From: Torreya grandis
Lineage: Eukaryota > Streptophyta > Pinopsida > Cupressales > Taxaceae
DNA length: 64,000 bases
Assembly (NCBI GenBank): GCA_037957365.1
Contig: JARHVA010001739.1
Span: forward strand, 2,505,501 to 2,569,500
Reading direction: 5' to 3'
The first letter of the stretch is position 1, and every line of letters starts with the position of its first letter. Positions 36,152 through 48,926 of this stretch are shown here, piece by piece. The notes beneath the pieces were generated by a model, which was given only the letters and a program-made list of their open reading frames with translations, did no database searches and had not been told where the DNA came from. The position numbers and the translations under genes were made by a program.

Positions 36152-37489
36152 AGGCTCTCCTTATGGAACCTCTCTATTTTTCTTGGACTTATTCATCATA
36201 GGACTAAGCAATGGAGACCATGTGCGAAAGTAATTCTAATCGATAGGGATTTCATCATTCATGATACTGGACCAACAATGCAAACCACATATTGTGTTCA
36301 ACATCAATGTATTTTTGATAAATCAATTCTGTAAATAAAAATATATATTTTATTTACATTTTTGTAATTTTATAGTTTATTTATAAAAGGCTTTGATTCC
36401 ATACACATATAAGGGTTGTATTGGTTGAAGAGCTCCTACATTGGATTGATCCTCTACTCTTCTCATATTGGCATTCACCAGTCACATTTAAAGGTGTTAT
36501 TCATTGTGGTGATCTTGATATTTTTAGTAAACCTCTTAATGACGATGACAAATCTATGACCTAGATCAACCAAATTTGGATGGAATAACATTTCATAGAT
36601 CAGATCAATAAAAAATTGGGGACCCCTTACTCAATGCATAAAAGGCATTTTAAACAACTTCAATGTTCCTTAGCCTTACATCTGAACCATGAATGAGATC
36701 AAGTAAATATCCATTCCTTATGATCTATTATCTTTTTATGATCTAGTTATGTATTAGCCACATCCCTCATCTCAGTGGTGCCAGTTTTCTCCATTCAAAT
36801 AATATCTCAAAACTATCCATGGTGTCATCCACGTGACCACCAAAACCTTTATAGCTTGTAGTCAAAACAAAGCTCCATCTTAGACTTGCATCAATAATGG
36901 TGATCTCCCTCAAAACTATAATAGCAAATTCTATCAAAAGTTGTCAGTTTTCTCGATAAAAAGTGGTGGATCTTACAAAATCCAATCTAAGATCTCCTCC
37001 ATTCAACTCGCTCACCCCTATTCTTCTTGGTTTGAAGACTGCATACAGTGGTGAAATTTATAAGTTTAGATTAAAGTTTTGGTTCATGGTATTACCTATT
37101 TTTATAGTTATTTTATGCTTGGTTTAAAAAATATATTTTTTGAATAGTTAACAATATTAGGTTTTATGTGGCTATGTTTTATAAATTGGAATTTTGTTTT
37201 AATTCATGTCAAATACTTAGTTTTTAATAGTTTTTGTTTAGGTATTATTTAATTTGTAATTTTATAGGTATATGGTATTATGTTATTAGTTTTAGGTATT
37301 TGGTCATATAAGTTTTTATATTTATATTTATTTTTATTAAAGTCTCAATTATCAAATAAAATATGTTTCTCAAAAGTTTTTAAATAAGCTTTGAAATGCA
37401 ATTTTCAATAAGGTGGGATTTTCAAAGTCACATGTTTGTAATCAAATGCATTATCAGTTGAAATTGCCCTTCAAATTTTTGGACCCATG

Positions 37490-37507
37490 TTAGAACTAGG
37501 GGGTGAA
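37490..37507 (+). promoter_or_regulatory. Polypurine tract of TRIM-like element
   Basis: GAACTAGGGGGTGAA abuts the TG of the 3' LTR. Confidence 0.65.
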
Positions 37508-37838
37508 TGTTAGGAAATAGATCTAACATTAAGTTTTTACATATTATAAAAACTAGTTATTATTTATCATGTGTTAGTTACCACCATTATATGTAAAGTT
37601 ATAATGGGTTAATTGATTAAATGAATATATTATTGTTAACAATATATTTTTTAATTGAGTTAGTTGGTTAGTTTATGAGTTATTACCAGGATCTTAACAT
37701 CCCCACTTATAGTTAATAACTCTTTATATATTGTAATGTTCATGAATAAATAAAGTGTATTGATTGACCAACTGAAAATATTGTACTCTGCACATTTTTG
37801 AGCCTTTGACTCTACCAAATAATGAGTTAAAATTATTA
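37508..37838 (+). repeat. TRIM-like element, 3' LTR
   Basis: 331 bp, same ends as the 5' copy (TGTTAGGAAATAG to AAAATTATTA), followed by TTTCT. Confidence 0.85.
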
Positions 37839-38164
37839 TTTCTAACATCACTTTTCTATATTATTAATAAATATTTGTTATAAATGTTTAATTTCTCATT
37901 TTAAGAAATTATTCTTATCAACAATATTTCTTATTGGCAATAAATTTAAGCTTAAGATTAGTAGTAGAATTTTAACACACTAGTTTTTAGTTCCCTAATA
38001 TCTGTTGGGGTAGATTATTATAAGTTTCACTTGGGCAAATATATTTTTTTGATCCAACCAATCAAATTTGATCATATTACAAATCATAAATTTTATTCTA
38101 AAGTTTTACATATTAATTTTAGAATATTCTTTGGGGGTATTTAAAAATATTCTTTTATAATTAA

Positions 38165-38827
38165 TATAGTTAGACAATGGGTGTGCCAAAATTAATTATA
38201 AATATGTGAAGATAAACAACCTTTATCATTCTTGAATTTATCCCTGATCTTCCTCCAACATCTATCACAAATTTCATATCTTTAAACCCATCGTGGCTCT
38301 TCAACATAGAGCTCATCAAAATCACTAACATATTACTCATGGAAGAATAAAATGTTTCCCCCATTTAAATATTTTATGAAAAGTAATAAAACATATGCTG
38401 CCCATGAACCTTCTCAAAGGTCACCACACCATCATCCAAAATAGCTTTGTGAAGATGTTACAACATCTTAAGATGAAACATTTCCACATTGAGTAGAAAC
38501 ATGGAGGCCAATGACAACCCACTTTCATCCTTGGATAGAAGCCTCAACATTGGGTTTAAGTTATAAGTTTAGGGATTCAAACTCAAGATGATGAAGATAC
38601 CATAGGTTGCAAGCACTTGTAAAAGCTAGTCCAATTTTGCTTTGTTATTTGTCTCTCAGATATCGATATGTGATTTTCTTGATCATCAGAGGCATTCAAT
38701 CAATAGATAGAATGTTAGGGACTTTAAGCAAAAATATTTCCTTTGTGGCCATCAAAAATGCACAAAGATAAGAAAATTCCATCAAAGCATACATGCTTTC
38801 ATTTTATGTATAAATTTCACTAGCCAT
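38165..38827 (-). pseudogene. Caffeate O-methyltransferase-like pseudogene (partial)
   Basis: Read on the minus strand from an ATG at 38827. The N-terminal helix region starts MASEIYT, and a segment with LLQVLATYGIF (family LRxLASYxI) follows. Then LLSKDESGLSLAS, HKAILDDGVVTFEKVHG, and an open stretch 38364-38170 with SSMSNMLVILMSSML, GFKDMKFVIDVGGRSG and ending INFGTPIV. The SAM-binding motif I of plant COMTs is LVDVGGGxG, so the third glycine is changed; INFDLPHV is damaged to INFGTPIV. It covers roughly residues 1-215 of a usual 360-370. Catalytic His and the C-terminal half are absent. Stops and frameshifts make it dead. Confidence 0.7.
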
Positions 38828-38829
38828 GG

Positions 38830-40470
38830 TGAGAAACTACCTAAAACCACAAGAAAAAGTTAAAATGGTAAGTTTGTTTTGATTTATTGTTTTCGATAAT
38901 TGTGCCATAGTCATGAGGACAAAGTTTTTGTTAAAAAGGAAACATTGTTTGTGATTTTGAAAAAGGTAATATATTGTTTTTTTTCTTCACAAATTTATCA
39001 AGAACTAGATTATGCATTGAACTTGTGACCAACAAGTAAATAATCATGTTCACTTTCACTCTGCCAGTGATAGGTGGAATTTTTATTAATCATCCATCTC
39101 TCAAAACATGTGATAGACCGTTATATATTATTCATCATCCTTGTTAGTTTTTTACGATCCATAAAAATATCCAATTGTATATATTTTTACAAAAATAAAA
39201 TTTACCCAATATTTGTTTGCACATATTTCCTTCTAGTTCTATGCATGATTTCACTATTATTTTATTTTAAAATATACTTTCAAACATTCTAATTTATGTG
39301 ATATATCTATATGATGTTAGACCATCTTGGTGGCAACTGAATATCCTTTTGTTTATTTTCTATTTCTAGTCCTATACCCTATAGTCATTTCTCTAAATTC
39401 AATTTTAAACTTATGGAAATATATCTTAACTTTAATTCATAACAATTAGGTGGGACTTTCCTCTCTTTTTAAAATATCGTATTTTATTTAAAATTAATAT
39501 CTATGTTAAAAAAATATTATAATTTTTTATTTTATAGGTTAAAAAATGGGTTAAAGATCCTATAATTGGTACAATAAATCCTAAAATATTGACATGAAAT
39601 ACAAGAAAACAAGAACCAATAGACTACAAAGACTCAGGAACAATACATGACCATGATCTACTAACAAATAGAGAAGATTCTACCATTCTACAGATTCTAT
39701 AAAACTTCTTCAAAACAAGAAAAAAATAGCCCTCCCATGAGGACCATGAGAGACCAAACATCAAATTGGTAGATCCAGTACCTAAAATAGTACCAAACAC
39801 ATCCTAACATTGTCATCTACTTAACCTAAGCAAAACAATCAAAAAGGTTTAGATACAAGTAAAGACCCAGTAGGAAACCTTCTACCAATATTTTGATACC
39901 TTGATTCATTCGCACAACACAACCACGAGATTCATGCAAAATCTAGGTCATTCCTAGAATTTTTTTGACTGGGCCCCCCTTGAATGAAAAATCATACTGG
40001 ATTCAGATCTTCTACCATTTTTCTTCTTCTACATAAAAATATATTATAATAGCTCTCACTTAGTATGGTAGTAACTATTGTAAGTGTTTTTGAAATCATA
40101 TTCACTATTACTGTGCCAAAGTCCTCAAAACACCTCACTCTTACCTATTTGATGCTATTATTTTGATTTCAAAAAAAAACAAAGATCAAATACTATTTAC
40201 CATTTGACACAAAGACAAGTTCTAGCCACTATGCGACCCTTTTCTAACAATGTTTTAATAATTTTCCTTATTTCAATAATCAATTTTCCAATTACCAAAC
40301 ATCAAATATCTACAATTCCAATATCTTTAAATATAAATATTAGTCTACAAATCTATCATACTATTTTCTCATCCTTGATGATGGGTTATGGAGCGTGATC
40401 TAAAACATTTCAAAAATTACCACATAGTTTCTACAAAAAATCTACATCTTACTTTATGGACTATGGAAAT
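38830..40470. other. AT-rich stretch, no gene recognised
   Basis: Several T-rich hydrophobic frames, none with recognisable similarity. 39540-40020 is a little less AT-rich, but I cannot identify it. Confidence 0.5.
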
Positions 40471-40479
40471 AATATTTCT

Positions 40480-41525
40480 CTTATAATATATGTAGTTATT
40501 ACATAGAGAGGATTTCTACAATGGCCTCCAAGGGGTGGTGGTGGATTGTAATTTAGTGAGTGTGTTCACTTTAATTTTTAACCTTAATTTTGATTTTCAC
40601 TTAGTTTTTTTTTCCTTTTTCTTTGAGAATTCAATCGAAAAGTCATAATATCTTAGCCATATGGTGGAGCTTGGAAATGCCATTTTTTTAGAAATATTAT
40701 TTTAATATTGACAAATTGATATAGCTAGATTGGCATGATATGTCACCAGTGAAAGATATTTTTAAAAAAAAGGTGATGCAATTATGAGTAATTGTAATAT
40801 GTGAAAAATCTAAGATGCCTTGAGATTGACATCTCTTGACATTTTTCAAAGAAATGTATTTAAGATATTTGTACTAGTATATAATATATTAATATTATAA
40901 TAAAAATAATATTTTTATTATATATTTTATTACATATATTATTATGGTTCTATAACTTTAATATCATATCCTTACATTTATGACGTTATAATGATGATTC
41001 GAGCTACAAATTCAATGGAGAGACCTACCATAATCAAATCAATTCTCATAACATCTTCATCCACCCTAGACAATATAGAATGACCTATCAAATATGATGA
41101 CTCCATATAATCTACAAATCCATCTATAATAGGTATAGAGCATATAAATTCACTAACTACTTTGAATCTAAGTTTCATGTACAATATGGGTCCTTTAGGG
41201 TACAATACTACTTGAAATACTATGTCATTACCCCTCATTATCATCGCTCAACTCACTTTAAAATATTTCAATACTTGCATATTCTATATGGCTTTTCCCT
41301 TATCCACTAATTTACCCTTACTCAAACTCATTTTGAAATGGTCCCTGCACAACACATTATTACACTATATGAAAAAACACACAACCTTATTTTTTATAGT
41401 CACCTCCACCAAAGATATAAAAATATTATCACTTAACCCTTCATAAACAAAAAAAAAAAAAAAAGAAGATGAGTGAAGAATACACAAATTTACACTCCCA
41501 CACTTTACAAAACCCCACTTCCCTA
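40480..41525. repeat. Dispersed repeat, copy 2
   Basis: 40950-41525 matches 8790-9380 (minus-strand frame with GHSILSRV, DVMR and LIMV). 40480-40600 resembles 3410-3490 (CTACAATGGC and GTGAGTGTGT), and 40800-40950 resembles the right arm and AT-rich downstream part of the palindrome at 3162-3306. The three matches may belong to one larger family. Confidence 0.5.
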
Positions 41526-41529
41526 CTAG

Positions 41530-42550
41530 TCCCTAAACATATTTAATTTCACAATGCATATGATCTCTACACTAACATGTAATGTTCATACTCATTGACA
41601 TTAAAAAGTAGACATGCATATGTTATATTTTTTTATATTTTAATATATTGTAAATGATAACAATAGGGAATGCATATCATAGAGGAAATTATCTGAGGGG
41701 TTTTAGCATTCAAACATAAAAACTTAAAAACCCTAAACAAAATAGAATTCTGTTAAGGAAAAAAGCAACAATAGTAGGTGGTAGTAGAGCAAAGCAAGGT
41801 TACAATTTGAAATTTCATCCTCACATTCCATTAAAAATTACTCCACTATAAAACAGTGGCATACATCTCTATTTTAGGATACTTATGTAGGATTGGATAT
41901 TTGTTTTTGTTTAGGGAGTGGAAGCCCTAGTCTATTTTCAAGTAGGGGTAGAGGTTGTAAGAGGAATAGCTGTAGGAGGAAGCAAAATGAGCCATAGGAA
42001 GTTTTAACATCCCAAACATGGATCACTGGGGTTCATCGCTTGTAAGAGAGCTATGCACCATAGAGGGAAATGTATGATTAAATATGAGAGGTTATGTTAT
42101 TATTTTACTATTTGTGAATATTAAAATGTGGTAGTATACATAAAATATAAGTACCAATATTGATATGATTAGATAGTAATTCATTCCCTTGGGATGACCC
42201 ATCAAAGGAATAAAAGTTCATTGCATTCATGGGCTATAAGGTAGGAATAACACACATTGTATGAGACGTGGAAAATCATAGATCCAGTAAGCCCACTTTA
42301 TCATTACATCCATTTTCAAGAACTACTATTTTTTTTCCATATGTGAGATTTTCATAACTTCATAAAAAGGAAATTTGTGAGGTTTTGACTATTTTTGAAA
42401 TACTCTTTTTAACCTATAATGAGCACCTTGGAATGATATATATCAGTTGTATGTTCAGTTTTCAATGGTAAGAGTGCATGTCTTACCCCATTGTGTTTAA
42501 AACTGTAAGTATTCTTCTCTCCATTATGTACAACTTTCTTGTCATACTGC
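41530..42550. other. No gene recognised
   Basis: No supported feature. The stretch ends at the left LTR-like end of the next element. Confidence 0.5.
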
Positions 42551-42560
42551 CATGGCCTGT

Positions 42561-43619
42561 TGTTGATGACTCTTAGTGTATCATAGGTGATTTTAGTGTT
42601 TAAAGAGCACTTCTCATTTTAGAATTTAGATAATTTAGATCATGAGTTAAAAGCTATGGTACTCTGGTTACCTATGATGAAATAGTGGTAGGGCAAGCAA
42701 ACTGTTCCACAATATTTATAAGCTTAGTGGTTGGAAGCCACCTTAGCCATACACAAAAATTTGAAAAAGTGAAGTAATCTATGTTAATACTAGTGAATTC
42801 TAATCAAATGCTAATCTAAAGACTATTCTATGTGAATATTTATAATGATATTTAACCAAAGTGATTTGGTTAAAAAAGAAGTAAAAGATAGGGTAGGGCA
42901 GAGAAGAAAAGTGTTGTTGATCTTCATCTTAAACATCATGACAAATTTCAAGTATTTCCCAGACATAAAATTCAAACCAATAAATGAAGTAAATTAGCTT
43001 AATCTCAAATCACAACATATATCAAGCAAACTTCTAAGGAAGATAAGAAACAATGCAAATAAGAACCACATTTACTTTAAAGATTTACTCCTCTAAGTAG
43101 ATAGTTGATACACATCTGTAAATATCTATCAAATGAAATGAAGAAAACTAAGGAACCTTTGATTAACTTAGCATATGCACAAGTTAACAATTCTACATTC
43201 AAAAGTACATGCTAAGGATTCAAAATAACTATTCAAATCTAAGATTTAGAAAAAAAATTGAGAGAGAAACCATATAATAAATGATACAAACAAATTCGGA
43301 CAATCCTTTCAAAATTACTTGATTGTATTATTAGCTCAAAAGTATACAAGTTTTGGTTCTCAAAACTCCCTCTTCATTTATAAATGATAATTCTCCTTTT
43401 ATAGACTTCAAGGAAGCATGCCAATCAATTACATAAATTTACAAGTGTACAAAATCTAAAGGACAATTATCCTTTCTAAAAAATTTATAAAACACATTAG
43501 AATTTCTAAAATAGAATGACCTTTAGGTAAATATGCTAAAAAGTTGCACATGCCTTTATAAAAGAATATTTTATTTTCAAAATTTACAATGCTTCCACAA
43601 AAGGGAATATTCCTAACCA
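42561..43619 (-). repeat. LTR-like repeat, left (3' end of element)
   Basis: 1059 bp, plus-strand start TGTTGATGAC, end TAACCA; matches 55963-57022 (1060 bp). Read on the minus strand it begins TGGTTAGGAATATTCCC and carries CTATAAAAGG at 43404-43395. The right-hand boundary is a model, since homology continues to 47275. Confidence 0.6.
43395..43404 (-). promoter_or_regulatory. TATA box, left LTR-like copy
   Basis: CTATAAAAGG on the minus strand, 834 bp from the LTR end. The right copy has CTATAAAATG at 56807-56798, 835 bp from its end, so position is conserved. Confidence 0.55.
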
Positions 43620-45155
43620 ATCATTGGACCCTATGTTGATGAAGTCCCTTGATCCTACTGAATTAACTCATTGCCTTTCGATGCTTCTCATTAATAAGTC
43701 TCAAATTGACTATAGGTTCTAGGAAGAGGTCATCCTCTTGATCCAAAAAATCTCCCAAGACCCTATCATTTTTCCCCAAGGCTTATTCGATGCTCCTTAC
43801 CTCAAAAATCTTCTCCTCTACCATCAAGCTTATATCCATGACCCTACTTTTGTCAGTCTTAGACTTGCCTTGGCTCTTGCTCCTCACCTCTTACATGACC
43901 AAAGTAGTCCTATGTTTGAACTCATCATCTACAATGATACCCATGAAGTTGAGTTTTGTAGGCTTTATAATCATGGTTCCTAGGAATCACTCAATTCTAT
44001 CCAACATCTCTTTATCATCCTTGATGAGTCTCCCTAAGAAATTAGATCTTGTGCTCAAACTATTGATTTTATCTATAATCAACCCTAAGATTGTGTTGAG
44101 ATGAGCAATGTTGATGGTATTGAAACTAGGTATTTTATCCCCTATCAAGATGCTAATTAGATCCTTCATCATATCCTTATAACTCTGTCATTGGGTAGTT
44201 AAGCCCTTGGCTACTACACTATGTTGGTTTAGTGCACTTTGTCTTGCCCTTATTGAATTTATAGAGTCAGACATGTCATGAAATGATCCTTAAAATTTTT
44301 CATTATGAATAGACAAAATAGCTTGTTTCTCTAGATTTTCCTTCTACCTCTGTAGGTTCTCTATTTCTTATTTCATGCCCTTGATGTCAGTTTATATCTA
44401 GGCACTTTGATCTTGGGCAACCTCAAGTATATCCTCTTCAAAAATAGGGTGCTCACCTAATTTCTGACCCTCCACTTGAGTCAATCCAATGAATGGTTCT
44501 AATTTTTGAAAAGTGAATTCCTTCCCTATAATCATGGCTCTTTTTTTAGAAACTCTCTGCAAGCTAGTTGTGGTTGGGTCAAATTTGACACCAACTAATG
44601 AGTGTGTAATCTTTGGAGGATATAGGGGATCAATTTGTGAGCCACTTAAAGATCCAAATTTAGCCACCTCTCTTTCCTTTTCTTTATTCTACATCTCCAT
44701 AATCCATGGTTTTAGCTCATCATGAAAATAGATGTTAACAAACTTTGTAATTGCCCGTTAATGGTGCAGAGTTAGGATCTTTTGTGACTTTCCATATATG
44801 AACCAGTCCAAAATGGTTGGTCCATGAATAGGGTTCTCATCATTAAAAAAATTAACCCCACTCAAAGGTTGAGTGAGGGTTAATTTGGGATGGGTATACA
44901 CAATCATAAATGAATTATATGTGGTCCCTATACTTGAATATATGTAGTTTGGAATAGTAATGGGAGATTGTTTTCCTTCCATCAGGTGACTAATTTTTTA
45001 TGTTAGGGATTTTGGTAGTGGAAAATAGGGCATCCCAAAGATAAGACATCATAAATAAATGATTTTTGGTTTTCTTATTTATGGCAGAGAATTATTGTTT
45101 TAAGCAAATGTTGATCATCTCACCTAATCACGGATTAAGTCCCATTTTCACCATG

Positions 45156-45244
<89 letters not shown>

Positions 45245-47275
45245 GGGACTCAATTTTTTTTTACATAAGTGGTAATGGCCCTAGACAATCTATTTATAAT
45301 CATTCTAATTACTACCCTACCATGGGCAATTGGGATCCTTCTAGTGGGGTCAGAAACTACATGGGTACCTAAATACAACCATGGGTCAAGGATAGTTTTT
45401 ATGTCATTTTTACTAGACCATTCCCTAATTATGGGTAAATTTACTTGGGGCTTGGGTATCTTGTAGTAATTTTCAAATGCAATGGGTGAAATATAAGAAA
45501 CTCTCCTAAAACTACATTCATGGACTACCATATCTTGGTCAATTTTATAGTCCTTAAAAATAAAGGCAATAACATTGATGCAATGCAATACCTCTCATTT
45601 CATAGCCACATGGTGAAGACTGGTCATCTGGATGGCAATCATGTCATAGTATCTCTAGTGGACTATGGAATTATTTTCATCTTTTTTGGTGATTTCTTTA
45701 AACTCTTTAATGGCCCATAAAATCTTGGACCAGTTATGATCCCCAATGTTCAATGTTATAACATCAAATTCAGTGTCTTTGAAGACCCTTCCTTCCATGT
45801 CTAAATTCAAATATAGCTCTATGTCCTCCCTATTTTATTGTTTTCTTACTATCATGATTGTGAGATTTATAAATTATTCACTAGTGTTGCTTCTAGATCA
45901 ATTTGTACTTATCCAGGTGATAATTGAGCTCTCTCTAGTTTGACTATGATCAAATTAGGGCTTCTACAGATGCTAGGGATTTTTATAGGTCTTTTTTAGC
46001 TTTTATTGGTGGTAGATATTTACACTTAGGTGAATTTGGTTCCTTGGATATTATTTGGACTTATACATTTATACCTTTGCTTTTTCATGTCCACAAAATC
46101 CTTTTCTACTCAAGAGGCATCAGTGTGGCATCTAGTTGGTACTTTCATGGCACTTTGTTCATTAATGTTTGAAAACTGACCATTGCCCTTTGAAAATATT
46201 GCATTTTATTTCACAACATTATAGCAATCCATATGGATCAACATGGATCATTGATCTCGATCTTGCTAATTGTATTCCATTGGCTATCCTTTGTATTAGG
46301 CCCCATGGTTATGCCACTTGGCAATCTTGTGGGCCTTTTGAGCTCTACATTTTTACCAGTCTTATAGTGAATATGTTTATGCCATATGGTGGCTCCATGC
46401 TTTCTTAGATGTTCTATTGAATATTCCATAATGATCTCACTTCTTTTGATCGTGTTGCCCTGATTAGATGCAAGTAGTCTATCTTAAAAATATGCATGAA
46501 CTTTAAGTTAGCATGGGACCATGTAGAAAACTTAGGTTAAATACTTTGGTCTAAGTTTAGATAAAAATAAGTAGGGCCCCATTGAATGATAGAATATATA
46601 ACCAGAAGTCTTTAGACTAAGGTTCTATTATATTAATGAATATAATCAGAACCTTAGGATAGAGACTTAGGTTAAGTCTATATCTATAAACATTTAGACC
46701 ATGATAAATGAAATGAGTCTAAAAAGGGGGGATCTTAAGGCATAAAGGGACCAAGCCTAGGGTTATTATGGTAAGGTTTGGTCAAGTTAAAAACATGACT
46801 AAACCTTAGGATAAGAATTTAGGCTAAGTCCATGGCATTCATAATTGAGCTTTTGCAAATCTAAACCTAGTTAAAAATGTCCATAAGTCAAAGGATGGGA
46901 TTTAATAAATTTAAGGTGAAAGATTGATTTTAACATTAAAGTGCATGATTATTTTACAAATGAGACCCCATTGATCTTGTAAAGGTAAATAACATGTTCA
47001 TTTATCTAAGCAAAATTGGTTCATGAGATTGAATTTTGACTGTCTTGCGAATGTTAATGATGGCCTCACAGACGTCAATAATGTTCATGAAAATGTCAAA
47101 ATTAAGCTCTATAAATATATCATTAGGGTTTAAATTTTATGGCCTCATGCATTTAAATGACACCCTCACAGACATCAAATGATAGGTACAAAAATGTTAA
47201 AATTAAGCTCTAGCAATATATCACCAGGGCTTAAATTTGACAGCCTTATGGATGTCAATGATAGCCTCACAGATG
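43620..47275 (-). pseudogene. Third ORF region, left copy
   Basis: Minus-strand frames at 45588-45250, 44667-44398 and 44172-43987 match those at 60030-59347, 58056-57853 and 57573-57391 in order and wording (for example YYKIPKPQVNLPIIREWSSK, TTTSLQRVSKKRAMI and IAHLNTILGLIIDKINSL). I do not recognise the protein. It is Lys/Glu/Ile-rich, partly coiled-coil-like near the end, and lies after pol. This copy lacks about 950 bp present in the right one. Confidence 0.55.
45158..45241. repeat. (TA)n microsatellite, expanded in left copy
   Basis: About 84 bp of TA. The matching place in the right copy (59500-59510) has only about four to five TA units, between the same flanks CCATGAAA and AAGGGAC. 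Confidence 0.9.
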
Positions 47276-48577
47276 TTGAATAATGGGTGTGAGAATATTA
47301 AATTTAATATATAAACATAATAGGTCTCATGGAAGCTTTGATTTTATGTTCATGATTCAATTAACCCATTTAATGGAATATGAATCATTGATTATGATCC
47401 AGGTTCTTGAATATGATTGGTTCTTATAATTACAAATGGATCAAGTGAGATAACATATCATAAGTATTTAGTCTTAGAATATTATAAAAGGATCCTTTGA
47501 TTAATTACAATCTTAACAAAGGTTTTATCTTAAGGTTTCATTGTATTAATAAATACAACTAAAACCTTAAGGTAAAACTTAGGCTAAAATTTCATTAAAA
47601 ATAACAAGGAACCCCCTTTAGTCTTTGATCTTGGTCTTGCACCATCTGATCTTTGATCTCCAATCAAACATGAGCCATTGATCATGATCTAAGTGATTGA
47701 GTAGAATTGGTCTATATGGAAATGTCTTGGATCTATTAGGCTTATCTCACTCCATCCAAACTTTAAGCTCTACTTAAGCACGAACCGTTGATCATGCAAA
47801 CAAGTGTGATATTTAAGTTAGGGCCTATAGACATGATGGGAATTAGGTTAAAGCCTTAATACTAAGGTCTTATTCATGTTAATAAACATGAATGGTGCCT
47901 TAGGCTTAAGGCATTAGTCTAAGCTTGTAACAAGAGGGACCATGCAAATTAAAGTTAGACCATGTTAAGAATTTCAAGGGATCTTGCAAACATTAATTTT
48001 GTAATATGTTAAAATAAAAGGGGACAAAGGAGTTTAGGACATAAAGGGGACTAAGATTATAATTTTTAGGCTAAGGTTTGGTCGTGTTGACAAACATTAC
48101 CAAGCCTTCCTATAAAAATTAGGATTAAGTCTATAGCATATTTAAAATGTTCCCACGTAAATTATTCTCCCCATTTTTGAATTTGGTCTAAAACAATATT
48201 GTGCTAAGGTTTCTAAATGAGGGTTTCAAGAAGCTTGAACATGGATTCAACTTGACTTTTAATAGACTAAAGGCTAGTAAAAGTTCAAATTGAGATAAAA
48301 TCATTAAAACTATAAAACCTAGGTATGATCCCATCAAAGAAAGCTCCATTAATCATGTGACTTGAAACATAGAGATCCACTATTAGCAACATTAGACAAA
48401 GCTAAAGCAGAACCATGAATAAAGAAGACCAACTAGACCAAGGGGGTTGATGATCTTCAAATCCAAATAATGTGAAAAAAATGTTAATAATGCTCTGGTC
48501 AAGTGAATTTCAACTTCAAAATATAAATTTTGTACAATTTTAACACAAGGGTCTCCATTTTTTTAGAAATGGGGGTA

Positions 48578-48614
48578 TGTTTCCCTCAACAAATGGAGAA
48601 TACTGAGGGAAACA
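48578..48614. repeat. 11-bp perfect inverted repeat, hairpin
   Basis: TGTTTCCCTCA and TGAGGGAAACA are exact inverted arms around 15 bases. Confidence 0.6.
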
Positions 48615-48913
48615 TAGAAACATGTTAGAATCCAGAGACTTTGGTTCAAACAAATAATTGGGTTACCTATTCTATTTGATCAGTGCCATCATCAAAATTA
48701 GTTTATAGTTAAAACAAAACTTGCACCTACAGGATTAGAATCAAACATCAAAACATAGCCATGTTGTGTGTGCACTTTGATTCCACTTACTATTTGACAT
48801 GGGGTTCATGGGACAACTTCCAATTTTCATGCCTTTAATCATTAACACTGACTCACAACATTTTTAGATATTCATTAATAACTATGCTTTAGCTTAGGGA
48901 AGGCTTTGAAATT

Positions 48914-48926
48914 GCTCTGATACCAA
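48914..48926 (-). promoter_or_regulatory. tRNA-iMet-type primer-binding site, antisense relic
   Basis: GCTCTGATACCAA on the plus strand is the exact complement of TTGGTATCAGAGC. On the minus strand it follows GAATGCCTAG, where an LTR end could be. It does not belong to the surrounding gypsy element, whose own priming site would be near 55950. Confidence 0.5.

Larger units (their letters stand above)
35807..37838 (+). mobile_element. TRIM-like non-autonomous LTR element, 2.0 kb
   Basis: Two LTRs of exactly 331 bp (35807-36137, 37508-37838), about 27 differences by eye (92% identity), TTTCT duplications, a tRNA-iMet primer-binding site and a purine tract before the 3' LTR. The 1.37-kb interior has no gag or pol motif that I can read, so it would need enzymes from another element. 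It lies just downstream of the exon-like block at 35227. Confidence 0.9.

Noticed and set aside
37839..37850. TRIM LTR ending at TCTAACA (37847)
   Set aside because: The 5' LTR does not contain these bases and TTTCT would no longer flank both ends.
42556..42560. CCTGT as target duplication of the minus-strand element
   Set aside because: The other outer end is outside the window or destroyed at 61549, so no partner can be tested.
45066..45275. Open frame with an Ile-Tyr repeat on the plus strand
   Set aside because: It is the translation of the TA microsatellite; the paired copy lacks it.
48160..48185. TTCTCCCCATTTTTG as polypurine tract (minus) of a giant LTR ending near 48170
   Set aside because: The adjoining sequence does not start with TG on the minus strand, and the short-LTR model explains the data better.
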